Under the pieces are notes generated by a model that was given only the letters and a program-made list of their open reading frames with translations, did not search any database and was not told the origin of the DNA. Position numbers and translations under genes: made by a program. A DNA stretch of 11,093 nucleotides from VRUE01 sp963824705. Lineage in GTDB: Bacteria > Actinomycetota > Thermoleophilia > Solirubrobacterales > 70-9. Location: the NCBI GenBank assembly GCA_963824705.1, contig CAWGQE010000004.1, positions 1 through 11,093 of the forward strand, in the 5' to 3' direction. Positions 1 to 7,276 of this stretch are shown one piece after another (within the stretch, counting starts at the first letter, position 1; every line of letters starts with the position of its first letter).

Positions 1-139
1 AGGTTGCCGGGTCCTCTTGCTGGGGCAACAGAGAGGCAACATCCCCACGGATTCCAGGCAATCTCAGACGAGCTCGATCCCGCAAAAACCGCGTCGTGTC
101 CACAAAGGGTCCTTTGACATAACCGGTATCTTGCCGGCG
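1..139. other. probable non-coding leader upstream of the transporter gene
   Basis: The transporter reading frame stays open through this stretch to the left edge, with a TTG at 17. The sequence does not look coding: it uses ATA, AGA, AAA and CAA codons and about a third of its third positions are A or T, while the gene downstream is almost all G/C there. A TTGACA hexamer lies at 114-119, but no convincing -10 follows at the right distance. I read it as 5' untranslated or intergenic DNA, although a gene start outside the window cannot be excluded. Confidence 0.4.
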
Positions 140-1819
140 GTGCTCTCGCGTACGTGGTTGTCACTGAGGACCAGCGTGCGCGCCCTGGCGGTCGACTTCG
201 GCAACCCGGACATGGGTCTGCTCGGAGTCGCGACGGCTGCCAGTTCGTTCATGAACTGGTCCTTCGCGATTGCGCTCGGCGTCTATGGCTTCGAGGCGCA
301 CGGGCCCGCCGGCGTCGGCATCGTCGCGCTCGTCAGGTATCTGCCGGCGGCGATCGTCTCGCCGCTGGTGGGCCTGTTGGTGGACCGCTTCCCGCGGCGC
401 TCGGTGATGCTCGGCAGCGCCCTTGCCTCGACGCTGGTCCTCGGCCTCGCCACGGCCGCCGCCGCCCTCGGCGCACCCACCGCGGTGGTGTTCGCGTTCC
501 CGGCCCTGTTCGCCATCGCGGCCTGCGGCTACTCACCCGCACATGCCGCGCTCACCCCGACGCTGGTCGACACTCCGCAACAGCTCTCCGCCAGCAACGT
601 CACCCACAGCGTCATGGAAAACGCCGGCGCGCTGGTTGCCGCCCTGGTCGCCGGTTTGCTCCTCGGGCCGACCTCGCCGGCCTTCCTGATCGGTGTGGCC
701 GCCGCCGCCGGCATCGTCGTCTGTCTGCTCGTCAACCGGGTCCACGGCGACAGCCGGCCCGAATACGTCGGCGAGCCCGACGAGGTGGCGAGCGCCTTTC
801 GCGAGGTTACCCGCGGCGCTCGCGCACTCGCCTTCCACCCGGCGCTGCGGCTTGCCTCGACGACCATGGTGCTGTTGTTCCTGTTCGAGGGCTTCGCCGA
901 CGTGATGGTCGTGGTGATGGCCCTGGAGCTGCTGCACCTCGGGCAGGGGAGCGTCGGCTTCCTCAACGCGACCTGGGGGGTCGGAGCGGTGGTCGGGGCG
1001 ATGGCCCTGTCAACGCTCTTCGACCGTGGCAGGCTGGTGGCGGCGATCGTCGCCGGCAGCCTCGTGCTTGGCCTGGCCACGATGCTGCCCGGGCTCGCGC
1101 CGCACCCGGTCGGCGCCTATGCCGGCTGGTTCGGCATCGGCATCGGCTTCGTCTTCGTCGAGGTGGCCGCGAAGACGCTGATGCAGCGGCTGGGTTCCGA
1201 CGAGACGTTCGGGCGGGTGATCGGTGCACTGGAGTCGGGGCGCCAGGGGGCGCTGGCCCTGGGCTCGATCGGTGCCGTCCTTCTCGTCGAACTGCTGCAT
1301 ATCCGCGGTGCCCTGATCGCCCTCGGCGCCTTTCTGCCGGCTTTCGTGGCGCTCCGGTGGACCCGGCTGCGCGCCTATGAGGTCGGCGCTCCAGTCGCGG
1401 AGGTGCCCTACCGGCTGCTGCGCCGCAACTCGATCTTCTCGCCGCTGCCGCTGGCGACGCTCGAGCGCCTCAGCCACGACTTGACGCCGCTCGCGGTGCC
1501 GGCGGGGGAGGACGTGATCGTCCAGGGTGAGATCGGCGACCGCTTCTTCCTGATCGAGGAAGGTCAGGTGGAGGTCTTCGAAAACGGGGTGTTCCGGCGC
1601 AACGAGGGACCGGGCGAATCTTTCGGCGAGATCGCGCTGTTGCACGATGTCCCGCGCACGGCAACCGTGCGCACGACCGTCGACACCAATCTGCTCGCCC
1701 TGGACCGCGACCAGTTCCTGCTGGCGGTGACCGGCCACCGGCGCAGCCACCAGCTGGCGAGGGCCGTGGTCGGCGAGCGCTGGCCAGCCGAGAGCGCCGT
1801 CCCGGCGGCTCCCGAGTGA
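140..1819 (+). CDS. MFS transporter with C-terminal cyclic-nucleotide-binding domain
   Basis: Membrane transporter of the major facilitator superfamily fused to a cyclic-nucleotide sensor. Numbering is from GTG 140 (559 residues). Alternating hydrophobic segments fill about residues 25-400, and MFS motif A is seen as GLLVDRFPRR (78-87). Residues 430-535 form a cNMP-binding domain. Its phosphate-binding cassette, FGEIALLHDVPRTATV (495-510), keeps the ribose-binding Glu (E497) and phosphate-binding Arg (R506) with the nine-residue spacing of PKA regulatory subunits, so it should bind nucleotide. The frame is open upstream (TTG at 17, then to the window edge), but those codons look non-coding; TTG 131 and TTG 158 are also possible starts. 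The stop overlaps the start of a nucleotide cyclase by 4 bp. Inference: the cyclic nucleotide gates or modulates transport. The substrate cannot be told. MFS-cNMP fusions also occur in mycobacteria (Rv3239c and Rv3728, as I recall them). Confidence 0.88.
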   Translation: MLSRTWLSLRTSVRALAVDFGNPDMGLLGVATAASSFMNWSFAIALGVYGFEAHGPAGVGIVALVRYLPAAIVSPLVGLLVDRFPRRSVMLGSALASTLVLGLATAAAALGAPTAVVFAFPALFAIAACGYSPAHAALTPTLVDTPQQLSASNVTHSVMENAGALVAALVAGLLLGPTSPAFLIGVAAAAGIVVCLLVNRVHGDSRPEYVGEPDEVASAFREVTRGARALAFHPALRLASTTMVLLFLFEGFADVMVVVMALELLHLGQGSVGFLNATWGVGAVVGAMALSTLFDRGRLVAAIVAGSLVLGLATMLPGLAPHPVGAYAGWFGIGIGFVFVEVAAKTLMQRLGSDETFGRVIGALESGRQGALALGSIGAVLLVELLHIRGALIALGAFLPAFVALRWTRLRAYEVGAPVAEVPYRLLRRNSIFSPLPLATLERLSHDLTPLAVPAGEDVIVQGEIGDRFFLIEEGQVEVFENGVFRRNEGPGESFGEIALLHDVPRTATVRTTVDTNLLALDRDQFLLAVTGHRRSHQLARAVVGERWPAESAVPAAPE

Positions 1820-3687
1820 CCGCGCCGCGCAAGCTGCGCCGCCGCCGCGAAATCGCGTTGCTGCTGGTGGTGATCGCCGCCGCCGCGATCGGGATCGTCA
1901 CCCACGCCACGCATCTGATGCGCACGCTGGAGCTGCAGAGCGTCGACGCCCGTTTCTCCGTCCGCGGCACCCAGTCACGGCCGAACGACATCGCCGTCGT
2001 CGAGGTGGACGACCGCACCTTCAGCGAACTGGGGGTTCAGTGGCCCTTCCCGCGCTCGCTGCACGCGCGGGTGATCGACCGCCTGCGCGAAGCCGGCGCC
2101 AAGGTGATCGCCGTCGACATCCAGTTCACCGAGCCGACGGCTCCGCGCCAGGACAACGCTCTGATCGAATCGGTAAGGCGGGCGGGGGGAGTGGTCCTCT
2201 CGACCACCGAAACCGACAAACGGGGCCACAGCCGAATCTTCGGCAGCGAAGCGGTGGTGCGCGAAATCGGCGCCCGCGCCGCCAACACCGTGGTCGTGCC
2301 GGAACCCGGCGGCAAGATCCGCAAGATGCGCTACGAAGTCGACGGCCTCGTCACCTTCGGCGTCGCCGTCGCCGAAGCCGCGACCGGGGAAGCCGTCGAA
2401 CCGGCGCAGATGGAAGGCGACGGCGAAGCCTGGATCGATTTCCGCGGCCCGCCTGGGACGATCGCCCACTACTCGTATTCGCGCGTCCTGCGCGGGCGGG
2501 TGCCGGCTTCGGCCTTCCGCGGCAAGACGGTGATCGTCGGCGCCTCGGCTCCCTCCCTGCAGGACGTCCATCCGACCTCGACCACCGGCGACGAACTGAT
2601 GGCCGGGCCCGAGGTGCAGGCGAACGCCGCCTGGACCGCCGAGCACGGCTTCCCCCTCTCCTCCTCCGGGCTCGCCGTGGATCTGCTCCTGATCCTGCTG
2701 ATGGCGGCGGCGCCGGCCGCGGCGACGCTGCGCCTGAAAGCGGCGCCGGGGGTCCTCGCCGCCGTCGCTCTGGGCGTCCTCTACGCCGTCGCGGTGCAGC
2801 TCGCGTTCGACGGAGGCGTCGTCCTGCCGGTCGTCTACCCGTTGCTGGCGCTGGTCCTCTCGGGCCTGGGCGCCCTCGCGGTCAACTACGTGCTGAACGC
2901 GCTCGAGCGCCAGCGCGTCCACGATACCTTTGCCCGCTTCGTCCCCGCCGCGGTGGTCAGCGAAGTCCTCGCCCGCACCGACGAGGACCTCAGGCTGGGC
3001 GGGGTCCGGCGCGAATCGACCGTCCTCTTCAGCGACCTGCGGGGCTTCACCAGCTTCGCCGAGTCGCTGCCGCCGGACACGGTGATCGAAGTGCTGAACC
3101 GCTACCTGGGGGAGATGAGCGACGCGATCATGGACCACGGCGGAACCCTCGTCGCCTACATGGGCGACGGCATCATGGCCGTCTTCGGCGCTCCGCTCGA
3201 GCAACCCGACCACGCCGACCGCGGGCTCGCCGCGGCGCGGGAGATGCTGGAGGTTCGCCTGCCGCGCTTCAACGCCTGGTTGGCGGAGAAGGGGATGGGG
3301 AGGGGGTTCGACATGGGCATCGGCGTCAACAGCGGCGCCGTGATGTCGGGGCAGGTCGGCTCCGAGCGCCGGATCGAGTACACGGCGATAGGGGATACCA
3401 CCAACACCGCCGCGCGGCTGGAGGCGATGACCAAAGACTCGGGCCACCAGCTGTTCGTCGCCGACGCGACCCGGCAGTCGCTGCTGCACGAGGTGCCCGA
3501 GCTCGAACTCGTCGGCGAGCACCTGGTGCGGGGCCGCACCCACGCGATCACCGTCTGGACCCTGCCCCAGTCGCGGGGGGGCAGGTTCAGGCGACGACCA
3601 GGAGCGCGGTGCCGAAGAGGAAGAGCACGTGGAAGGACTGGTCGACGGCCACCCGCAGCCCTGAGGAGGTCGTGGCAAGGCCCTTGA
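1816..3687 (+). CDS. CHASE2-domain class III adenylate/guanylate cyclase
   Basis: Membrane receptor cyclase converting ATP (probably) to a cyclic nucleotide. The GTG start lies in a GTGA overlap with the transporter stop and has no Shine-Dalgarno site, so reinitiation is likely. TM1 is about residues 13-30. A CHASE2 extracellular sensor follows to about 275, with typical motifs QSVDARFSVRG, WPFPRSLHA and GAKVIAVDIQF. Three TM helices lie at about 286-303, 313-331 and 336-360. The cyclase domain is about 395-585: metal-binding D407 (LFSDLRGFT) and D451 (YMGDGIMAVFG), and transition-state N530 and R534 (IGDTTNTAAR). The purine-recognition pair is A447 and T523: Thr is the class IIIb choice, but the usual Lys is absent. 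After WTLPQ the protein enters a strongly Arg-rich tail (about 591-623) antisense to a convergent gene, just past a seven-G run. The tail may be read-through rather than a selected sequence. Confidence 0.9.
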   Translation: MTAPRKLRRRREIALLLVVIAAAAIGIVTHATHLMRTLELQSVDARFSVRGTQSRPNDIAVVEVDDRTFSELGVQWPFPRSLHARVIDRLREAGAKVIAVDIQFTEPTAPRQDNALIESVRRAGGVVLSTTETDKRGHSRIFGSEAVVREIGARAANTVVVPEPGGKIRKMRYEVDGLVTFGVAVAEAATGEAVEPAQMEGDGEAWIDFRGPPGTIAHYSYSRVLRGRVPASAFRGKTVIVGASAPSLQDVHPTSTTGDELMAGPEVQANAAWTAEHGFPLSSSGLAVDLLLILLMAAAPAAATLRLKAAPGVLAAVALGVLYAVAVQLAFDGGVVLPVVYPLLALVLSGLGALAVNYVLNALERQRVHDTFARFVPAAVVSEVLARTDEDLRLGGVRRESTVLFSDLRGFTSFAESLPPDTVIEVLNRYLGEMSDAIMDHGGTLVAYMGDGIMAVFGAPLEQPDHADRGLAAAREMLEVRLPRFNAWLAEKGMGRGFDMGIGVNSGAVMSGQVGSERRIEYTAIGDTTNTAARLEAMTKDSGHQLFVADATRQSLLHEVPELELVGEHLVRGRTHAITVWTLPQSRGGRFRRRPGARCRRGRARGRTGRRPPAALRRSWQGP

Positions 3688-3979
3688 CGCGGGTCATGTA
3701 GGCGTCGAGCAGGCGGCCGTCGTCCTGGATCAGGTGGGGGATGGCGACGACCGCGCCGATCGCCACCGCCCGGGCGGCGTCGGTTTCGAGGCCGATCCAG
3801 ACGAGCGCCGGCAGGAAGGCGACGGTGTAAGTGACCACGTGGGTGACGAGCGCGCGGCGATGGATCGGGTCTCGACTCAGGCCGCCGTACTTGTGGCGGG
3901 CCTGCCAGTCGGTCTGAAGGAGGAAGTCCCCGACCAGGTGCGAGACGACGAGGACGGAGAAGGCTTCTACCCAGATCAC
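3587..3979 (-). CDS. DUF3307 family membrane protein
   Basis: Small integral membrane protein of unknown function. It shows the DUF3307 signature HLVGDFLLQTDWQA near its N-terminus, then the hydrophobic segment THVVTYTVAFLPALVWIGL, an IPHLIQDDGRLLDAY block at the place of the family's second His/Asp motif, and a hydrophobic C-terminal segment (FHVLFLFGTALLVV), giving roughly three to four membrane spans in 130 residues. I chose GTG 3979 because conservation begins just after it. The frame stays open to TTG 4069, and the 30 extra residues are Pro-rich with rare codons such as TTA. A minus-strand TTAAAT hexamer at 4076-4081 could be a -10 element. The 3' end overlaps the convergent cyclase by 101 bp. 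No functional link to neighbours can be shown. Confidence 0.75.
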   Translation of the reverse strand: MIWVEAFSVLVVSHLVGDFLLQTDWQARHKYGGLSRDPIHRRALVTHVVTYTVAFLPALVWIGLETDAARAVAIGAVVAIPHLIQDDGRLLDAYMTRVKGLATTSSGLRVAVDQSFHVLFLFGTALLVVA

Positions 3980-4122
3980 GGGTGGGGCACGGGGGATGGG
4001 CTCATCTGAGGGGCAGGCTAAGGGACGGGGCGGCGAAGCCGTTGCGATCGCGTTCCCGCTGCCTGCCAAAATTCGATTTAAGTTTCTTTGGCTTTCAGCC
4101 GATTAGATAAGGTTGCCGCTCA

Positions 4123-5841
4123 ATGCGACGGAGAGTGCTCGAGTCAGTCTTTGTCGCGGCCCTCTCGCTGCTCGCTCTGCCGGCCCTCGGCTCCGCCTCG
4201 GTGACGAACACGAGGATCACCTCCGGTCCCAGCGGAACGATTTTCACCAGCTCCGCCACTTTCACTTTCACCTCTCCCGAGGGCGATCGCGACGACGACT
4301 TCCAGTGCCGCCTCGACTCGACGAGCGCCGAGGCCTGGGCGCGCTGCAGCTCGCCGCGGACCTACTCCTCGCTGGCCGACGGCGCGCACACCTTCGAAGT
4401 GCGGGCGACCAACCGACCCGGCTCCGCTGACCCGACCCCGGCGGTGGCGAGCTTCACCGTCCTCACCGAACCACCGCAGACGACCATCACCGCGGCCCCG
4501 AGCGGAACCATTGCCACCGACTCCGCTGCGTTTGCTTTCAGCTCGTCTCAGGCGGGGGAGTTCGAATGCCGGCTCGACTCGCAGGAAGGGGGCGACTGGA
4601 CCGCCTGCGCCTCGCCGCAGTCCTACGGCGCCCTCGCCCAGGGTCCGCACCGTTTCGAAGTGCGCGCTGTCAACGGCGGCGGCACGGTGGATCCGACGCC
4701 GGCCGTGGCGAGCTTCGCGGTCGACACCGAACCGCCCGATACCACCATGAGCCTTGGTCCCGCCGGCGCCATCGCCACCGACGCCGCCATCTTCGCCTTC
4801 ACCTCTTCGGAGGAAGGCAGCTTCCAGTGCCGCCTTGACTCCAGCGAACCGTCTGCCTGGGCCACCTGCGCTTCCCCGCAGCTCTACACCTCGCTGCCAG
4901 ACGGGTCGCACAGCTTCGAAGTGCGGGCTGTCGACGCGGTTGGGAACATCGACCCGACGCCGGCCGTGAGGACTTTCGACGTCGACACCCAGGCGCCGGA
5001 CACGACGATCACCGCCGGGCCCAGCGGCACGCTCGGCTCGCCTGACGTCTCCTTCGCTTTCACCGCGTCGGAGGCAGCCAGCTTCCAGTGCCGCCTCGAC
5101 TCCAGCGAGCCGGCCGCCTGGACGCCCTGCACTTCCCCGCAGGCCTACTCCTCGTTGGCCGACGGCCCTCACCGCTTCGAAGTCCGTGCCACCGACGGTG
5201 TCGGCAACGTCGACCCGACCGCCGCTGTCGACACGTTCACGATCTACACCGGCCCGCCGAAACCGGTGGCAGGGGAGAGCGTCAACCTGGAACCGGTCGA
5301 AGGCACGGTCGAACTCCAGTGCCCGGGAGAAGACCAGTACTCGCGCCTCACTTCCTTCAAGCAGGTTCCGCTGGGGTGCCTGATCAACACCCGCCACGGG
5401 GTCGTCGACCTGACCGCGTCGAAAGGAAGCTCCGGTGAACTGCAGGGAGCCCATTTCTGGGGTGGCGTCTTTGCCGTCACCCAGGAACCGGGCGACAACC
5501 AAGCGGTCGACCTCAACCTCGCCGGCAGGCGGATGTGTGAGCGCAGGAGCTCTTCGCGGGGTCGGGTGGCGACGCTGAGCCGCGCCGGTCGCGAAGGTCG
5601 CCAACTGTGGGGCAGCGGCAAAGGGAACTACAAGACCAGCGGCAGCTACGGCTCCGCCACCGTGCGCGGCACCACCTGGCTCGTCGTCGACCGCTGCGAC
5701 GCTTCGACCCTGTTCCAGGTGGCGGAAGGGACCGTTTGGGTACGTGACTTCGTCAAGGACAAAACCGTCGTTCTCGAAGCCGGCGAGCAGTACCTGGCGA
5801 AAGCCGCGATCCCCCGTCTCGATCCCGGTGTGTGGCATTGA
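4123..5841 (+). CDS. secreted protein with four Ig-like repeats and FecR-like C-terminal domain
   Basis: Exported protein of 572 residues, probably cell-surface or extracellular, role unknown. The N-terminus is a signal peptide (MRRRVLESVF, a hydrophobic core, then ALGSAS) with cleavage near residues 25-26. Four tandem beta-sandwich-type repeats run from residue 31 to about 381. Each opens with TxTxxPSGT, holds a Cys in F(Q/E)CRLDS and a second Cys in xxCxSP, and ends HxFEVRAxxxxGxxDPTxAV, so one disulfide per repeat is likely. Residues 382-572 form a FecR-like domain (INTRHGVVDLTAS, GNYKTSGSYGSATVRGTTWLVVDRCD, VWVRDFVKDKTVVLEAGEQYLAKA) with four cysteines; this pairing is typical of Thermoleophilia. 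No sortase motif or C-terminal anchor is seen. AAGG at 4109-4112 is a weak ribosome-binding site for ATG 4123. The stop codon lies inside the next gene. An FecR-type sigma-regulatory role is not supported, since no sigma factor is present. Confidence 0.88.
   Translation: MRRRVLESVFVAALSLLALPALGSASVTNTRITSGPSGTIFTSSATFTFTSPEGDRDDDFQCRLDSTSAEAWARCSSPRTYSSLADGAHTFEVRATNRPGSADPTPAVASFTVLTEPPQTTITAAPSGTIATDSAAFAFSSSQAGEFECRLDSQEGGDWTACASPQSYGALAQGPHRFEVRAVNGGGTVDPTPAVASFAVDTEPPDTTMSLGPAGAIATDAAIFAFTSSEEGSFQCRLDSSEPSAWATCASPQLYTSLPDGSHSFEVRAVDAVGNIDPTPAVRTFDVDTQAPDTTITAGPSGTLGSPDVSFAFTASEAASFQCRLDSSEPAAWTPCTSPQAYSSLADGPHRFEVRATDGVGNVDPTAAVDTFTIYTGPPKPVAGESVNLEPVEGTVELQCPGEDQYSRLTSFKQVPLGCLINTRHGVVDLTASKGSSGELQGAHFWGGVFAVTQEPGDNQAVDLNLAGRRMCERRSSSRGRVATLSRAGREGRQLWGSGKGNYKTSGSYGSATVRGTTWLVVDRCDASTLFQVAEGTVWVRDFVKDKTVVLEAGEQYLAKAAIPRLDPGVWH
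4213..5265 (+). repeat. four in-frame tandem repeats, 261-nt period
   Basis: Repeat units lie at 4213-4482, 4483-4743, 4744-5004 and 5005-5265. The first is 90 codons because of a three-residue insertion (in GDRDDDFQC); the others are exactly 87 codons. The F(Q/E)C codons start at 4300, 4561, 4822 and 5083, exactly 261 nt apart. Units 3 and 4 are the closest pair, sharing SFQCRLDSSEPxAW, which suggests the most recent duplication. Divergence is far enough that the array is protein-level rather than a fresh DNA repeat. Confidence 0.9.
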
Positions 5842-6173
5842 CCTTCGCGCTGCGAATCGCCCTCGTCGGTCTCGCCGCGCTCGCTCTCGTCTCCCCGCCC
5901 CTCGCCGGGGCCGCTGACAAGCTGCCGATCGCTCGGGCGCGCGAGCGGGCGATGGAGTTCGCCAAAAGCACCTGTGCGCATGACAAGAGCTGCGGCCGCT
6001 CCGGAGTCGTCGCCTGCCGTCGCCAGGCCGACCACATCGTGCTTTGCCGAATCTTCGACCGCCGCAGAACCGAACAGCAGGGCAGCTTCGTCTGCACGAG
6101 GCTGGTACGGCTGGCACTGAAACTGCCAAGTCACCAAGTGCCGGTGACGGGCGTCAGCGCCTGGGACTGCTGA
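5832..6173 (+). CDS. small secreted six-cysteine protein
   Basis: Unrecognised small exported protein of 113 residues. A signal peptide covers about residues 1-27 (hydrophobic IALVGLAALALV, then PPLAGA before ADK). The mature part of about 86 residues is basic and has six Cys at 48, 54, 62, 72, 88 and 113, the last being the final residue; an even count fits three disulfides. GTG 5832 gives a 10-bp overlap with the Ig-repeat gene; TTG 5838 would give a 4-bp TTGA overlap and a protein two residues shorter. Neither has a Shine-Dalgarno site, so translation is probably coupled to the upstream gene. Both products are exported and Cys-bearing, which suggests a shared surface role, but nothing in the sequence names it. 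Confidence 0.75.
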   Translation: MALTFALRIALVGLAALALVSPPLAGAADKLPIARARERAMEFAKSTCAHDKSCGRSGVVACRRQADHIVLCRIFDRRRTEQQGSFVCTRLVRLALKLPSHQVPVTGVSAWDC

Positions 6174-6185
6174 GCGCGGCCAGGC
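6159..6185 (+). terminator. weak hairpin at the end of the six-cysteine gene
   Basis: GCCTGG (6159-6164) pairs with CCAGGC (6180-6185) around a 15-nt loop containing the stop codon. There is no T-run after it, so it is only a possible transcript end. Confidence 0.2.
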
Positions 6186-6230
6186 ATTGCCGACCTAGGA
6201 CGAGCCCCCAAGGTCAACGGGGAGAGCAGC

Positions 6231-6236
6231 TAGCCT
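6231..6236 (+). promoter_or_regulatory. possible -10 element for a leaderless methyltransferase mRNA
   Basis: TAGCCT fits the actinobacterial TAnnnT -10 pattern and ends seven bases before ATG 6244, the spacing expected if transcription starts at the start codon itself. No good -35 hexamer is seen 16-18 bp upstream. The purine patch GGGGAG near 6219-6224 is too far (about 19 nt) to act as a good ribosome-binding site, which favours the leaderless reading. Confidence 0.3.
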
Positions 6237-6243
6237 CTGCGCA

Positions 6244-7134
6244 ATGACTCAATCGCGAGACTCGGGTCCAGCTGCGCCGGGCAACGAGGAGGCGGTGCGA
6301 GCCTGGGACACCGTGCTCTACGAGCGGTGGAAGAAGAACCGCAAGGTGTTCGTCGGTGCGCTGGACGAGGTCACCGGGGAGGTGTTCGACCGTTTTCCGC
6401 CACCGGAGGGTGGAAGCTGCATCGACATCGGCTGCGGGTTCGGCGAGACGACGCGGCAACTGGCTGGGCTCGTCGGTCCCCAGGGCTTCGCGCTCGGCAC
6501 CGACTCCTCCCCTCGTTTCATCGAGGATGCCCGTCGCGAGGCGGTCGAAGCGGGTGTCCGAAACGTCGAGTTCGAAACCGTCGACGCGCAGACGGCGGAG
6601 TGGAACCGGGGCTACGACTACGCCTTCTCACGCATGGGGACCCAGTTCTTTGCCGCACCCGTTCCGGCGATGCGCGCGATCCGGGGGGCCCTGAAACCCG
6701 GCGGCGGGCTTCGCAAGATCTGCTGGCGGCGCAAGGCCGACAGTCCTTTTTGGGCGGAGACCGAGCAGGTCGTCGAACGTTTCCTCGCGCGCCCGGACGA
6801 GTACGAGGTCGATACCTGCGGCCCCGGGCCGTTCTCCCTCGGCAACCCCGACACCCTGCGGGGCATTCTCGAGGCCGCGGGGTTCGCGGCGATCGAGCTG
6901 CATCGGCGTGACTTCGACTACTTCATGGGCGAGGACATGGCCGAAGCGGTCGACTCCCTGCTCGCGATCGGTCCCGGGGCCGAGCTGATTCGCCTCAACG
7001 GAGAGCGCGGCGAGAGCCGCCGGGCGGAGATAGCCGATGCCCTCGCCGACCACTACGCCGCCTGGCAGCGGGCCGACGGATCGATAGTCGGCCGCGGGTC
7101 CGTTTGGCTGGTTGCGGCGACGAATCCCGGCTAG
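6244..7134 (+). CDS. class I SAM-dependent methyltransferase
   Basis: Cytosolic methyltransferase of 296 residues with a UbiE/COQ5-like Rossmann fold. Motif I is IDIGCGFGETT (60-70), and the acidic residue that binds the SAM ribose is D87 (LGTDSSPRF). The post-motif region is recognisable (YDYAFSRMGTQFF, then LKPGGGLRKICWRR). The C-terminal third, with an LRGILEAAGFAAIELHRRDFDYFMGEDMAEAV block, is the lid or substrate region usual for this subgroup. The acceptor is not predictable: relatives act on quinones, sterols and small metabolites. ATG 6244 is the first good start and there is no close Shine-Dalgarno site; a -10-like TAGCCT lies seven bases upstream. The gene is followed by a hairpin at 7136-7164, so it looks monocistronic. 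Confidence 0.88.
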   Translation: MTQSRDSGPAAPGNEEAVRAWDTVLYERWKKNRKVFVGALDEVTGEVFDRFPPPEGGSCIDIGCGFGETTRQLAGLVGPQGFALGTDSSPRFIEDARREAVEAGVRNVEFETVDAQTAEWNRGYDYAFSRMGTQFFAAPVPAMRAIRGALKPGGGLRKICWRRKADSPFWAETEQVVERFLARPDEYEVDTCGPGPFSLGNPDTLRGILEAAGFAAIELHRRDFDYFMGEDMAEAVDSLLAIGPGAELIRLNGERGESRRAEIADALADHYAAWQRADGSIVGRGSVWLVAATNPG

Positions 7135-7135
7135 T

Positions 7136-7164
7136 GCCCAACCTCCGTCCCTCCGCTGTTGGGC
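7136..7164 (+). terminator. hairpin after the methyltransferase gene
   Basis: GCCCAAC (7136-7142) and GTTGGGC (7158-7164) form a perfect 7-bp stem with a 15-nt loop, two bases after the TAG stop. The downstream bases (TTCAGCC) are not a T-run, so it is an imperfect intrinsic terminator or an RNA-end stabiliser. Confidence 0.4.
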
Positions 7165-7276
7165 TTCAGCCCTCCCGGGTGGCTCCCGGCAGGCCGATTG
7201 CCCGGTATCCGCGGTGACAGGGAGCTCTTCAAGATTGTCGTAGGCTCGGTCCGGTGAGGCGAGAGGACGGGGATTG

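Noticed and set aside
114..119. TTGACA as a -35 box for the transporter operon
   Set aside because: Perfect hexamer, but no TAnnnT at 16-18 bp spacing; it may be chance.
17..139. N-terminal extension of the transporter from TTG 17
   Set aside because: Codon use unlike the gene body and no resemblance to the family; more likely untranslated, though kept as an alternative start.
1975..3678. 567-residue minus-strand open frame across the cyclase
   Set aside because: Low-complexity Arg/Gly/Asp/His composition without domains; the plus strand encodes complete CHASE2 and cyclase motifs.
4144..6129. 661-residue minus-strand open frame antisense to the Ig-repeat gene
   Set aside because: It is a shadow of a high-GC repeat gene: its sequence mirrors the 261-nt repeats, is Arg/Gly-rich and has no recognisable domain, while the plus strand has a signal peptide and clear motifs.
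7241..7246. TAGGCT as a -10 box for the acyl-CoA reductase gene
   Set aside because: It resembles TAGCCT upstream of the methyltransferase, but there is no -35 and a normal ribosome-binding site is present, so one hexamer is not enough.
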